Source: an uncultured Propioniciclava sp. (GTDB lineage: Bacteria; Actinomycetota; Actinomycetes; Propionibacteriales; Propionibacteriaceae). From it: a stretch of DNA of 10,898 nt. Within the stretch, counting starts at the first letter, position 1. The number at the start of each line of letters is the position of its first letter. The notes under the pieces are model-generated. The model made no database searches. It was not told where the DNA came from and saw nothing but the letters and a program-made list of their open reading frames with translations. Location of the stretch: assembly GCA_937872005.1 (NCBI GenBank), contig CALMPQ010000124.1:1-10898 (forward strand). Direction: 5' to 3'. A program made the position numbers and the translations under genes. Of this stretch, positions 1 to 7,867 are shown one piece after another.

Positions 1-104
1 GAGCCCATCCGGACCGCGGCGTGACGGAGGAAGTCCTCATCGGTGAGCATGGCGAACACCCGCTCGGGTGGCGCCGGGAACTCCTGGCGATGGTTCAACT
101 GCAT
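1..104 (-). CDS. DUF2505 family protein, N-terminal part only
   Basis: Read on the minus strand from the ATG at 104-102, this frame stays open to the window edge and gives 34 residues: an MQLNHRQEF start, then PAPPERVFAMLTDEDFLRHA. The pattern of a short strand, then P-x-x-P-E-x-V-F-x-M-L-T-D-x-x-F-L, matches the N-terminus of DUF2505 proteins as I remember them. These are actinobacterial relatives of the START/SRPBCC fold (polyketide cyclase-like, with a hydrophobic ligand cavity), and their ligand is unknown. The rest of the gene lies outside the window. No good Shine-Dalgarno is present. A GATAAT box lies 7 nt before the ATG, which fits a leaderless transcript. The gene is divergent from the glutamate dehydrogenase gene, with 104 bp between the two starts. 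The family call rests on a short stretch. Confidence 0.62.
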   Translation of the reverse strand, partial: MQLNHRQEFPAPPERVFAMLTDEDFLRHAAVRMG

Positions 105-111
105 GACGACG

Positions 112-117
112 ATTATC
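112..117 (-). promoter_or_regulatory. Possible -10 box of the DUF2505 gene (leaderless geometry)
   Basis: The minus strand reads GATAAT, one mismatch from the consensus TATAAT. Seven bases then lead to the ATG at 104, so a typical start site would fall on or next to the start codon. No convincing -35 box is seen. Confidence 0.4.
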
Positions 118-165
118 CCGACGACACGATCGACCCGGACCAGCCCCACCCCGCGCGCCGCGCAA

Positions 166-171
166 TAGGGT
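166..171 (+). promoter_or_regulatory. Possible -10 box of the glutamate dehydrogenase gene
   Basis: TAGGGT matches the actinobacterial TANNNT -10 pattern and lies 37 bases before the ATG at 209. It overlaps the upstream in-frame GTG at 170, which argues against that GTG as the start. A -35 box is not recognisable. The same hexamer precedes the DUF3107 gene at the other end of the window. Confidence 0.35.
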
Positions 172-191
172 GGGCCACGTTGTGACGACGC

Positions 192-198
192 AAAGGAG
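192..198 (+). promoter_or_regulatory. Ribosome binding site that decides the dehydrogenase start
   Basis: AAAGGAG stands 10 nt before the ATG at 209. The two upstream in-frame GTG codons (170 and 182) have no such site, so the ATG is preferred. Confidence 0.75.
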
Positions 199-208
199 CG
201 CCACCGAC

Positions 209-3200
209 ATGTCACCCGACGTCCAGACCACCGACGACCACTTCCTCGCTGCCTACCACGGCCAGGACGCCGAGCCGGCAGAACCTGAACTTGCCGGGCA
301 CCTGGCGTCCGCGCACCGCCGGCTGGGTGGGGTGCGCGAACCCGGCACCGACGCGGTGGAGCTCGTCACTCCCGACCAGGCCACCAACGGCTGGAGCGCC
401 GGGGGCTCCACGATCATCCAGGTCGTCACCGACGACCGGCCCTTCATCGTCGACACCGTGAGCATGGCCCTCGACGAGGTGGGCTGGACCGTGCGCTCGC
501 TCCGCCACCCGATCCTGCACGTCGAACGGGCGGCGGACGGCTCGCTCACGTCGGCGTCCGGCCCGGGAGGCACGGGGACGCCGGAGTCATGGCTGACCGT
601 CGAGGCCTACCCGCCGCTGGGCACCGCCGCCGACGAACTGGGTGCCGCAACCGTCGCCCGGATCCGAGACGGACTCCTCGCCGCCCGTGTGGCCCACGAG
701 GACGCCGAGGCCATGCGTGAGCGCCTGCGGGACGCGATCGCCCATGTGGATGCCGGGGGCCAACCCATCGAGGCGGACTGGGTGCAGCGCATCGCCGACC
801 TGCTGCGCTGGATGCTCGACGACCACTTCGAGTTCCTCGGCCATCGCGAGTACACGGTCGATGGTGACACCTTCACCCCGGTCCCCGGGAGCGGCCTCGG
901 CCTGTTGCGCGGGGAGGTCGAGGACCCGTTCCACGCCCACCACATCACCGAGCACCCCGAGGTACTGGTGGTGACGAAGGACTCCCGGCCCTCCCCGGTG
1001 CACCGGCCCGGCTACCTGGACTATGTCGGCGTGCGCACCTTCACCCCCGAGGGCGAGCTGGTGGGGGAGCGCCGCTTCCTGGGCCTGTGGTCCTCCCGCG
1101 CCTACTCCGACCCGGTCGAGTCCATTCCACTGGTGAGGGACAAGGCGGCCTGGGTGTGGGAGTCGCTCGACCTGGAGCCCGCCTCGCACACCGGCCAACT
1201 CGCGCGCGAGGCCATGGCGTCGCTGCCGCGGGACAACTGGTTCGCCGACAGCGTCGACGACCTGGTTTCGCTCGTCCGGCGCATCGCCACGGTGCAGGAG
1301 CGGCGCCGCACGCGCCTCATCGTGCAGCGGGCCCCCCACGGCCGGTTCTGGTCGTGCTTCGTCTACGTGCCTCGTGATCGCTACCGGACGGTCACGCGCG
1401 AGCGGATCACCCAGCTGATCACGGACCGGCTGGGCGCGGAGGCCGTCGACTTCCGCGCCCTGGTCAACGAGAGCACCATGGCGCGCCTGCTGCTCATCGT
1501 GAAGCTGCCCGAGGACCGCCCCGAGCCCGACGTGGACCTCGACGCGCTGGAGGCCGAGGTGGCTCGCGCCGCCCGCAACTGGGACGACGAGTTCAACGAG
1601 GTCGCCGACGTGCTGCCCGCCGAGCAGCGCGGCGTCGAGTTCGGTGAGGGCTACGAGGAGGCCTTCACCGCCCGACAGGCCCTGCTCGACCTCGAACTCG
1701 CCAATGCCCTGGCCGGCCCCGAGGACCTCAAGTTCGCGCTGTACCAGCCCGACGTCGACGACGACCCGGTCGACCTGCGTTTCAAGGTGATCACGCGGGC
1801 GACCATGTCGCTGTCGCAAGTCATGCCGCACCTGGACGCCCTCGGCGTCGAGGTCATCGACGAGCGCCCGTTCACGTGGGACCTGCGGGGCACACCGGTC
1901 CACGTCTACGACTTCGGTTTCAACCTGCCCCCTGGGCAGACCCTGGCCGACTGGACGATGGCCGACCGCGAACGCTTCGCCGACGCCTTCCAGGCGTCGT
2001 ACCAGGGCCACGCGCACGCCGGGAAGCTGAACCGCCTGGTGATGACCGCCTCGCTGACGTGGGAGCAGGTCACCTGGCTGCGGGGGATCGCCCGCTACCT
2101 GCAGCAGGCCGGCATCCCCTACAGCCAGCTGTACGTGGCGGCTGCGCTGAACGCCAACCCCGACATCGCGGCAGCGCTGGTCGTGGCCTTCGAGACACGG
2201 TTCGACCCGCAGCAGCACGCCACCGACCTCGCCCGCGACGAGGACTTCGACAGCGAGGTGGGCGAGATCCTGCGGGCGCTCGATGCGGTCGACAGCCTCG
2301 ACCAGGACCGCATCCTGCGCATGTTCGTGGCGGTGTTGCGCGCCATCCAGCGCACCAACGCGTTCGCCGCGGATCGTCCGGCGCTCGCCTTCAAGCTCGC
2401 CCCGCGCGAGCTCGACCTCCTGCCCGAGCCGCGTCCTGCCCACGAGATTTTCGTCTACAGCCCGCGCGTGCAGGGCGTCCACTTCCGCTACGGGGCGGTG
2501 GCGCGCGGCGGCCTGCGGTGGTCCGACCGCGCCGAGGACTTCCGCACCGAGGTGCTCGGGCTGGTCAAGGCCCAGATGGTGAAGAACACCGTCATCGTCC
2601 CGGTGGGTGCCAAGGGCGGGTTCGTGCCGTTCCGACTGCCCGACCCGCGCGTGGACCGTGCCGCCTGGCTGGCCGAAGGCGTGGCCTGCTACGAGATCTT
2701 CATCAGCTCGCTGCTGAGCCTCACCGACAACCTCGTCGACGGCCAGGTCGTCCCCCCGCCGGACGTCGTGCGCCACGACGGCGACGACACCTACCTGGTC
2801 GTCGCCGCCGACAAGGGCACCGCGACCTTCTCCGACATCGCCAACCGCATCTCGACCGAGCGCGGCTTCTGGCTCGGGGACGCCTTCGCCTCGGGCGGGT
2901 CGGTGGGTTACGACCACAAGGGCATGGGCATCACCGCGCGCGGCGCGTGGGAATCGGTGAAGCGCCACTTCTACGAGCTGGGCGTCGACTGCCAGACCGA
3001 GGACTTCACCTGCGTCGGCATCGGCGACATGGCCGGTGATGTCTTCGGCAACGGCATGCTGCTCTCGCAGCACACGCGGCTGGTGGGCGCGTTCAACCAC
3101 ATGCACGTCTTCCTCGACCCCAACCCCGACGCCGCCACGTCGTGGGCCGAGCGCAAGCGCCTGTTCGAGCTGCCGCGGTCGACGTGGGCCGACTACGACA

Positions 3201-4897
3201 AGGCCCTGATCAGCGAGGGCGGCGGGGTGTACTCCCGCGATGCCAAGTCGATCCCCGTCAGTCCCCAGGTGCGTGAGGCCCTCGGGCTGGACGCCGGCGT
3301 CACGGCCCTCACGCCCACCGAGATGATCCGGGCGATCCTGTTGGCGCCGGTGGACCTGCTGTGGAACGGTGGCATCGGCACCTACGTGAAGGCGGCGTCC
3401 GAGACACACGCCGACGCGGGGGACAAGGCCAACGACGCGGTGCGCGTCAATGGCGGCGAGGTCCGCGCGCGGATCGCGGGCGAGGGCGGCAACCTGGGCT
3501 GGACCCAGCAGGGCCGCATCGAGTTCGCGCAGGCCGGCGGTCGGGTCAACACCGACTTCATCGACAACTCCGCGGGCGTGGACACCTCCGACCACGAGGT
3601 CAACATCAAGGTGCTGCTGCAGCCCGAGGTGGCCTCGGGCCGACTCGGTGCCGACGACCGGGTGGAGCTGTTGGCGTCCATGACCGACGAGGTGGCCCAG
3701 CTGGTGCTGGCCCACAACGTCGACCAGAACATCGCCCTGTCGACCGAGCAGGCGCAGGACCCGTCGACCGCCGCCGCCCAAGAGGCGTGGATGCGGTCGC
3801 TGGAGGACATCGGCCTGCTCGACCGCAGGTTGGAGGCCCTGCCGAGTCGCGACGAGATGGAGCGGAGGATCGCCGAGGGTGAGGTGCTCACCCGGCCCGA
3901 ACTGGCGTCCCTGTTGGCCTGGACGAAGATCCACCTGGAGAAGCTGGTGGTCGCCTCGTCCCTGCCCGATGACCCCTACCTGGCCGACCGGTTGGTGACG
4001 TACTTCCCCAAGCCACTGCGCGAGGAGCGGTTCGCCGAGGCGCTGCAGGCGCACCCGCTGAAGCGGGAGATCGTGACCATGGTCACCGTCAACCGGTTCG
4101 TGAACTCGCAGGGCATCACCGCGTTCAGCCGGCTGGCCGAGGAGACGAGCTCTGACATCGACAAGATCGTTCGGGCCCAGCTGGCCGCACGCACGATCTT
4201 CGGGGTCGCGCGCCACGAGATGGCCCTGTCGGGTCTGGGCCTGCCCGCCGAGGTCGAGCTGGGTGTTCGGGTCAGCCTGCAGCAGATGATCGAGCGGGCC
4301 GTGCGGTGGTTGCTGCAGCACCGGCGCGGGGAACTCGACATCAAGGGCGAGGCGGCCGTGTTCACCGATGCCGTGGCGCAGGTGAGCGCCTCCTTCGGGC
4401 GGTTCGCCACACCGATGCAGCGCGAACGGGCCGAGGCCCGAGCAGCGGAACTGCGGGGAGTGGGCGTCCCCGAGGACCTGGCCCGGACGGCGGCCCAGGC
4501 GCCCTACCTGCACCTCGCACTCACGATCGTCGACCTCGCCACCAAGCTCGGACGCCCCCTGGAGACGGTCGAGCAGGTCTTCTTCGCGTTCGCCGCCGAC
4601 CTGGGCCTGGACAGGGTGCACGAGCGGGTCGGTGAGCTGCCCCGCACCAGCCGGTGGGACACCATGGCCCGCGCTGCGCTGCGCGACGACCTGATCAAGC
4701 TCCACTCCGACCTCGTGGCTGCCGTCCTGGAGACCTCCCCGAACGAGGATGACGGCCTCGTCGCCCTGACCACGTGGTCGGAGGCGGCCGGGGGGGTTGG
4801 GCGTGAGGCGTCCGAGCTGGCCGAGATCACGTCGGAGCCGGCGACCTTGGCGCGGATGTCGGTGGCCCTGCGCCGGATCAGGGCGTTGCTGGCGTGA
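209..4897 (+). CDS. gdh: NAD-dependent glutamate dehydrogenase, large (180-kDa) type
   Basis: This 1562-residue cytoplasmic enzyme should catalyse L-glutamate + NAD+ + H2O to 2-oxoglutarate + NH4+ + NADH (EC 1.4.1.2). It usually works catabolically, linking amino acid breakdown to the TCA cycle. The length is normal for the family (about 1550-1650). An ACT-like regulatory segment starts near residue 71 (QVVTDDRPFIVDTVSMALDE). The catalytic core lies around 760-1130. It contains RGGLRWSDRAEDFRTE (766-781), the lysine-rich stretch with K787, K792 and K802 in the VGAKGGF motif, GSVGYDHKGMG (897-907), the dinucleotide-binding VGIGDMAGDVFGNG (936-949), GEGGNLG (1091-1097) and NTDFIDNSAGVD (1114-1125). 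A long helical C-terminal region follows. The reading frame is intact and the key motifs are present. Mycobacterial homologues are inhibited by the FHA protein GarA, but no garA is visible here. The stop overlaps the next start (TGATG), so the PHP gene is probably translationally coupled. Confidence 0.97.
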   Translation: MSPDVQTTDDHFLAAYHGQDAEPAEPELAGHLASAHRRLGGVREPGTDAVELVTPDQATNGWSAGGSTIIQVVTDDRPFIVDTVSMALDEVGWTVRSLRHPILHVERAADGSLTSASGPGGTGTPESWLTVEAYPPLGTAADELGAATVARIRDGLLAARVAHEDAEAMRERLRDAIAHVDAGGQPIEADWVQRIADLLRWMLDDHFEFLGHREYTVDGDTFTPVPGSGLGLLRGEVEDPFHAHHITEHPEVLVVTKDSRPSPVHRPGYLDYVGVRTFTPEGELVGERRFLGLWSSRAYSDPVESIPLVRDKAAWVWESLDLEPASHTGQLAREAMASLPRDNWFADSVDDLVSLVRRIATVQERRRTRLIVQRAPHGRFWSCFVYVPRDRYRTVTRERITQLITDRLGAEAVDFRALVNESTMARLLLIVKLPEDRPEPDVDLDALEAEVARAARNWDDEFNEVADVLPAEQRGVEFGEGYEEAFTARQALLDLELANALAGPEDLKFALYQPDVDDDPVDLRFKVITRATMSLSQVMPHLDALGVEVIDERPFTWDLRGTPVHVYDFGFNLPPGQTLADWTMADRERFADAFQASYQGHAHAGKLNRLVMTASLTWEQVTWLRGIARYLQQAGIPYSQLYVAAALNANPDIAAALVVAFETRFDPQQHATDLARDEDFDSEVGEILRALDAVDSLDQDRILRMFVAVLRAIQRTNAFAADRPALAFKLAPRELDLLPEPRPAHEIFVYSPRVQGVHFRYGAVARGGLRWSDRAEDFRTEVLGLVKAQMVKNTVIVPVGAKGGFVPFRLPDPRVDRAAWLAEGVACYEIFISSLLSLTDNLVDGQVVPPPDVVRHDGDDTYLVVAADKGTATFSDIANRISTERGFWLGDAFASGGSVGYDHKGMGITARGAWESVKRHFYELGVDCQTEDFTCVGIGDMAGDVFGNGMLLSQHTRLVGAFNHMHVFLDPNPDAATSWAERKRLFELPRSTWADYDKALISEGGGVYSRDAKSIPVSPQVREALGLDAGVTALTPTEMIRAILLAPVDLLWNGGIGTYVKAASETHADAGDKANDAVRVNGGEVRARIAGEGGNLGWTQQGRIEFAQAGGRVNTDFIDNSAGVDTSDHEVNIKVLLQPEVASGRLGADDRVELLASMTDEVAQLVLAHNVDQNIALSTEQAQDPSTAAAQEAWMRSLEDIGLLDRRLEALPSRDEMERRIAEGEVLTRPELASLLAWTKIHLEKLVVASSLPDDPYLADRLVTYFPKPLREERFAEALQAHPLKREIVTMVTVNRFVNSQGITAFSRLAEETSSDIDKIVRAQLAARTIFGVARHEMALSGLGLPAEVELGVRVSLQQMIERAVRWLLQHRRGELDIKGEAAVFTDAVAQVSASFGRFATPMQRERAEARAAELRGVGVPEDLARTAAQAPYLHLALTIVDLATKLGRPLETVEQVFFAFAADLGLDRVHERVGELPRTSRWDTMARAALRDDLIKLHSDLVAAVLETSPNEDDGLVALTTWSEAAGGVGREASELAEITSEPATLARMSVALRRIRALLA

Positions 4898-5745
4898 TGC
4901 GCATCGACCTGCACACCCACACGCTCGTCTCCGACGGGACGGACACGCCGACGCAGCTGGTCAGCAAGGCGGCCGCGGAGGGGCTGGACGTGATCGGCCT
5001 GACCGACCACGACACCTTCGACGGCCTGCGGGAGGCCAGACTGGCCGGTCAGGCCGCGGGCATCGAGGTCCTGGCGGGGCTGGAGTTCTCCACGGAGAAG
5101 GACGGCGCGTCGGTCCACCTGCTCGGCTACGGCTGCGACCCGCACGACGAGGAACTGCTCGACGAGCTGGCACGGGTCCGGGTCGGGCGGTCCGACCGGG
5201 TGCCCGGCATGGTCGCCCGGTTGACCGAGCTGGGGATGCCCCTGACGGTCGAGGACGTGCTGGCCCAGGCGTCCGGTACGTCGCTCGGACGCCCCCACAT
5301 CGCGGACGCGCTGGTCGCGAAGGGGTACGTGGCCCACCGGGACGAGGCGTTCCGGCACTGGTTGTACGAGGGCGGGCCGGCCTACGTGGACCGGTACTCC
5401 ACCGACCTGACGCGGGCCATCGAGCTGGTGCAGCGGGCACGCGGGGTCGCGGTGTTGGCTCACCCGTGGGGCCGTGGACGCCGCGGGGACCTCCCCGAGC
5501 AGTACCTGGCCGAGCTCGTCAACGAGTACGGACTGGAGGGCGTCGAGGTCGACCACCCCGACCACGACGCCGCAACCCGCGCGGACCTGCGGGCGGTGGC
5601 GTCCCGGTTGGGCCTGTTGGCGACGGGCTCGAGCGACCACCACGGCCTGGGCAAGCGCAACAACCCGCTGGGGGCCGGGCTGACCGACCCGGACGTGTAC
5701 GCCGAGCTCGTCCGGCGGATCCGGGCGCGCGGGGGGCACCCCTGA
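4897..5745 (+). CDS. PHP-domain phosphoesterase (YciV/TrpH-like, COG0613)
   Basis: The 282-residue protein begins MRIDLHTHTLVSDGTDTP and shows a full set of PHP metal ligands: H6 and H8, D13, D37 and H38 (the TDHD motif), E63, H74, H134 in GRPHIA, H189 in VLAHP, and D247-H248 in SSDHHG. Characterised relatives (E. coli YciV/RNase AM and the Chromobacterium enzyme CV_1693) remove phosphate from 3',5'-nucleoside bisphosphates such as pAp, or trim RNA 5' ends, using two or three metal ions. This protein probably acts similarly, but the substrate is inferred. The ATG at 4897 shares one base with the dehydrogenase stop. A GTG three bases earlier (4894) is the alternative start. Translation coupled to the dehydrogenase is likely, although no metabolic link between the two is obvious. 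Length and frame are normal. Confidence 0.88.
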   Translation: MRIDLHTHTLVSDGTDTPTQLVSKAAAEGLDVIGLTDHDTFDGLREARLAGQAAGIEVLAGLEFSTEKDGASVHLLGYGCDPHDEELLDELARVRVGRSDRVPGMVARLTELGMPLTVEDVLAQASGTSLGRPHIADALVAKGYVAHRDEAFRHWLYEGGPAYVDRYSTDLTRAIELVQRARGVAVLAHPWGRGRRGDLPEQYLAELVNEYGLEGVEVDHPDHDAATRADLRAVASRLGLLATGSSDHHGLGKRNNPLGAGLTDPDVYAELVRRIRARGGHP

Positions 5746-5753
5746 GCGCACGG

Positions 5754-5759
5754 TAAGGT
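5754..5759 (+). promoter_or_regulatory. Possible -10 box of trpS
   Basis: TAAGGT fits TANNNT, lies 8 bases after the PHP stop and 32 bases before the trpS ATG. There is no clear -35 box. It would separate trpS from the upstream pair, but read-through is equally possible because the gap is only 46 bp. Confidence 0.3.
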
Positions 5760-5778
5760 CGTGGGGCAGTCTGGAACC

Positions 5779-5784
5779 AAGGAG
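5779..5784 (+). promoter_or_regulatory. trpS ribosome binding site
   Basis: AAGGAG lies 7 nt before the ATG at 5792. It supports the long N-terminus of this TrpRS, because no other strong site lies before the catalytic domain. Confidence 0.8.
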
Positions 5785-5791
5785 AGAACCC

Positions 5792-6928
5792 ATGACCGAG
5801 CAGGTCACCGCCGAGGCGACCGAGACCGGAACCGACGCTGCCGACGCCCTCGCGGCGTCCACGTCCGAGGCGTCGCTGCGGCGCTCGGAGGAGCGCAGCC
5901 GCGCCATCCAGGCGCAGATCGCCAAGGACCCCTCGGAGTTCCGAATGCTGACCGGCGACCGGCCCACCGGGCACCTGCACATCGGCCACTACTTCGGGTC
6001 GCTGGCCAACCGCGTCGCCCTGCAGGACGCCGGGGTGGAGACCTTCGTGCTCGTCGCCGACTACCAGGTCATCGCCGACCGCGACGGCGTCGGCGAGATC
6101 GGCGACCGCGTGCGCTCGCTGGTGACCGACTACCTGGCCGTGGGCATCGACCCGGCCCGGACCACGATCTTCGCCCACTCGGCGATCCCCGCGCTGAACC
6201 AGCTGATGTTGCCGTTCCTGTCGCTGGTGACCGACTCCGAGCTCTACCGCAACCCCACCGTGAAGGCCGAGCACGAAGCCACCGCCGGACGCCCCATGTC
6301 GGGCCTGCTGCTCACCTACCCGGTGCACCAGGCCGCCGACATCCTGTTCTGCAAGGCCAACCTCGTGCCCGTCGGCAAGGACCAGCTGCCGCACCTGGAG
6401 CAGACCCGCGTGGTCGCACGCCGTTTCGACGAGCGCTACGGCCGCGTCGACCCCGCGCGCCCGATCTTTCCGCAGGCTGACGCGCTGCTGAGCTCGGGGT
6501 CGCTGATCCTGGGCATGGACGGCACCAAGATGAGCAAGTCCAAGGGCAACACCATCGAGCTGCGGATGACCGCGGACGAGACCGCCAGGCTGATCAAGCG
6601 GGCGGTCACGGACTCCGATCGCCGCATCACGTTCGACCCGGTTGGTCGTCCGGCCGTCGCGAACCTGCTGACGCTGGCCGGCCTGTGTGCCGACCGCTCC
6701 CCGGTCGAGATCGCCGAGGAGATCGGCGACGGCGGTGGTGGCGGCCTGAAGAAGTACCTCACGGAGGTACTGAACGAGAAGTTCGCGCCCATCCGGGCCC
6801 GTCGGCTTGAGCTGGAGGCAGAGCGGGGCCACATCGCGCAGGTGCTGCGCGCGGGCAACGAGCGCGCCAACGCGGTCGCCGATGCCACGCTGGCCGAGGT
6901 GCGGCAGGCGATGGGCATGGTCTACTGA
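5792..6928 (+). CDS. trpS: Tryptophanyl-tRNA synthetase
   Basis: The 378-residue class I aminoacyl-tRNA synthetase attaches tryptophan to tRNA-Trp in the cytoplasm (EC 6.1.1.2). The signature HIGH is at 63-66 within MLTGDRPTGHLHIGHYFGSL, and KMSKS is at 246-250 within GMDGTKMSKS. The TYPVHQAADI segment carries the conserved Asp that, in the Geobacillus enzyme, binds the indole nitrogen. The C-terminal helix ends in RQAMGMVY. The first 50 or so residues form an Ala/Thr/Glu-rich extension missing from the roughly 330-residue enzymes, and the ribosome binding site supports it. The TGDRPTG form resembles TrpRS of lactic acid bacteria rather than the common SGxxPTG form. Position 92 (DYQVI) is Gln where the Geobacillus enzyme has His43. 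The stop overlaps the next ATG by one base. Whether the genome has a second trpS cannot be seen here. Confidence 0.95.
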   Translation: MTEQVTAEATETGTDAADALAASTSEASLRRSEERSRAIQAQIAKDPSEFRMLTGDRPTGHLHIGHYFGSLANRVALQDAGVETFVLVADYQVIADRDGVGEIGDRVRSLVTDYLAVGIDPARTTIFAHSAIPALNQLMLPFLSLVTDSELYRNPTVKAEHEATAGRPMSGLLLTYPVHQAADILFCKANLVPVGKDQLPHLEQTRVVARRFDERYGRVDPARPIFPQADALLSSGSLILGMDGTKMSKSKGNTIELRMTADETARLIKRAVTDSDRRITFDPVGRPAVANLLTLAGLCADRSPVEIAEEIGDGGGGGLKKYLTEVLNEKFAPIRARRLELEAERGHIAQVLRAGNERANAVADATLAEVRQAMGMVY

Positions 6929-7800
6929 TGTCGGCTTCCGAGGCGACGTGGGTCGTCTCGCGCAGGTCGGGGTGGCGGGCCTTCTGGGGCGCCGTCGGCG
7001 TGCTGGTGTTCGGCGTGGGCACCGTGGCCTCGGTCATCGGGTTCATCCAAGCGCCGCACATCGACTCGGGGGTGCTGGTGCTGATCACCGCACCGTTCCT
7101 GGTCATGGCGGTCGTGCTGGCGCTGGAAGGCCTGGGGCAGGGGATGGTGCGTCTCGACGAGGTGGGCTACTCCACCCCGCTCGGACGCCGCCGCGCTTGG
7201 AGTGATGTCCTCTCGGTGGGCACGGGCCGGGTGGAGGGCCGCGCGACACCCGTCGTGGCCGTCCGCGCGACCAACGAGCTGGGTGTCGAGCAAGACGTGT
7301 TCGGGGGCTTCGCCGAGGCGGAGGCCCCCCGCCTGGTGTCGGCGCTGGCCGAGCGTGCGGCCGGGACCGGGCTGGCGGACGTCGAGCCCTCGTCGGCCTG
7401 GTGGGCCGCGGTGGAGGCGGAGGCGGACCGTGCGGCGTCCGTGGTCAGGGAACGGAGCGGTCGCGAACCGCTGGGCCGCGAGCGCATCCCGTTCGGGTAC
7501 GGCGACGTGCCGACCGCGCTGCGTCTGGCCTACGGCCGCAACTCATCGGAGGAGCAGGTCGACCTCATCGTCCATGCGGGCACCGACCTGGCGCTGACGG
7601 TGGACGGCCGTCGATACCTGCGTCAGCAACGCAAGCGCTCCGGGGATGCCGCCGAACAACTCGGACTGCTGTTCGCGACGCACGCCACCGACGTGGTCCC
7701 CAACACCGGCGCCGGGTTCGACAGGATCCGGCTGCGCTTCGACGGGGTCACCGGCGTGCGGCCCCTGTGGTTCAACGCCGAGGAGCCCGACCGGTTCTGA
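6928..7800 (+). CDS. Unrecognised protein with two N-terminal membrane segments
   Basis: This 290-residue protein begins at the ATG that overlaps the trpS stop (TGATG), so it is probably co-transcribed and coupled with trpS. Two hydrophobic stretches, about residues 18-40 and 47-69, are joined by a short loop around H44-D46, suggesting a hairpin anchor with both ends on the same side. Residues 70-115 (a MVRLDEVGYSTPLG strand, then RRRAWSDV and VVAVRA) resemble the bacterial PH-like domains that often follow such a pair of membrane helices. This is an impression, not a firm match. An acidic, Ala-rich helical stretch follows at about 125-180. A C-terminal mixed domain holds VDLIVHAG, LALTVDGRRYL and RIRLRFDGVTGVRPLWF. 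No catalytic motif was found. The codon pattern is that of a real high-GC gene. Function unknown. Confidence 0.72.
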   Translation: MSASEATWVVSRRSGWRAFWGAVGVLVFGVGTVASVIGFIQAPHIDSGVLVLITAPFLVMAVVLALEGLGQGMVRLDEVGYSTPLGRRRAWSDVLSVGTGRVEGRATPVVAVRATNELGVEQDVFGGFAEAEAPRLVSALAERAAGTGLADVEPSSAWWAAVEAEADRAASVVRERSGREPLGRERIPFGYGDVPTALRLAYGRNSSEEQVDLIVHAGTDLALTVDGRRYLRQQRKRSGDAAEQLGLLFATHATDVVPNTGAGFDRIRLRFDGVTGVRPLWFNAEEPDRF

Positions 7801-7836
7801 CCGGCGAGGCGAGGCTGTGGCCGGCGAGAATGGCCC

Positions 7837-7842
7837 TAACAT
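7837..7842 (+). promoter_or_regulatory. Possible -10 box before the DUF664 remnant
   Basis: TAACAT fits TANNNT and is followed after exactly 7 bases by a GTG (7850), the spacing expected for a leaderless start. No -35 box is clear. An 8-bp direct repeat, CCGGCGAG, lies just upstream at 7801-7808 and 7821-7828. Confidence 0.35.
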
Positions 7843-7849
7843 CCTGCCC

Positions 7850-7867
7850 GTGACTGGTTCGGCGTGA
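7850..7867 (+). CDS. Five-codon reading frame, possibly the original leaderless start
   Basis: GTG ACT GGT TCG GCG TGA (MTGSA) begins 7 nt after a TANNNT box and ends in GTGA, overlapping by 4 bases the GTG at 7864 that opens the DUF664 remnant. It may be the true start of the former full-length gene, cut off by a deletion, or a tiny coupled leader. It may also be chance. Confidence 0.2.
   Translation: MTGSA

Noticed and set aside
170..208. Upstream GTG starts (170, 182) for glutamate dehydrogenase
   Set aside because: They lie in or just after a probable -10 box and lack a ribosome binding site, whereas the ATG at 209 has AAAGGAG 10 nt upstream.
587..4705. A 1372-codon open frame antisense to the glutamate dehydrogenase gene
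   Set aside because: It is in codon register with the sense gene, so its stops would be sense TTA, CTA or TCA codons, which are rare in this GC-rich gene. Its end at 587 is indeed a TCA serine codon. The translation has no recognisable domain, so codon bias explains it.
4504..5982. A 492-codon minus-strand frame across the dehydrogenase/PHP junction
   Set aside because: It covers three plus-strand genes with clear family motifs and has none of its own.
5519..6832. A 437-codon minus-strand frame opposite trpS and the PHP gene end
   Set aside because: The same effect: it covers two strongly supported plus-strand genes and shows no domain.
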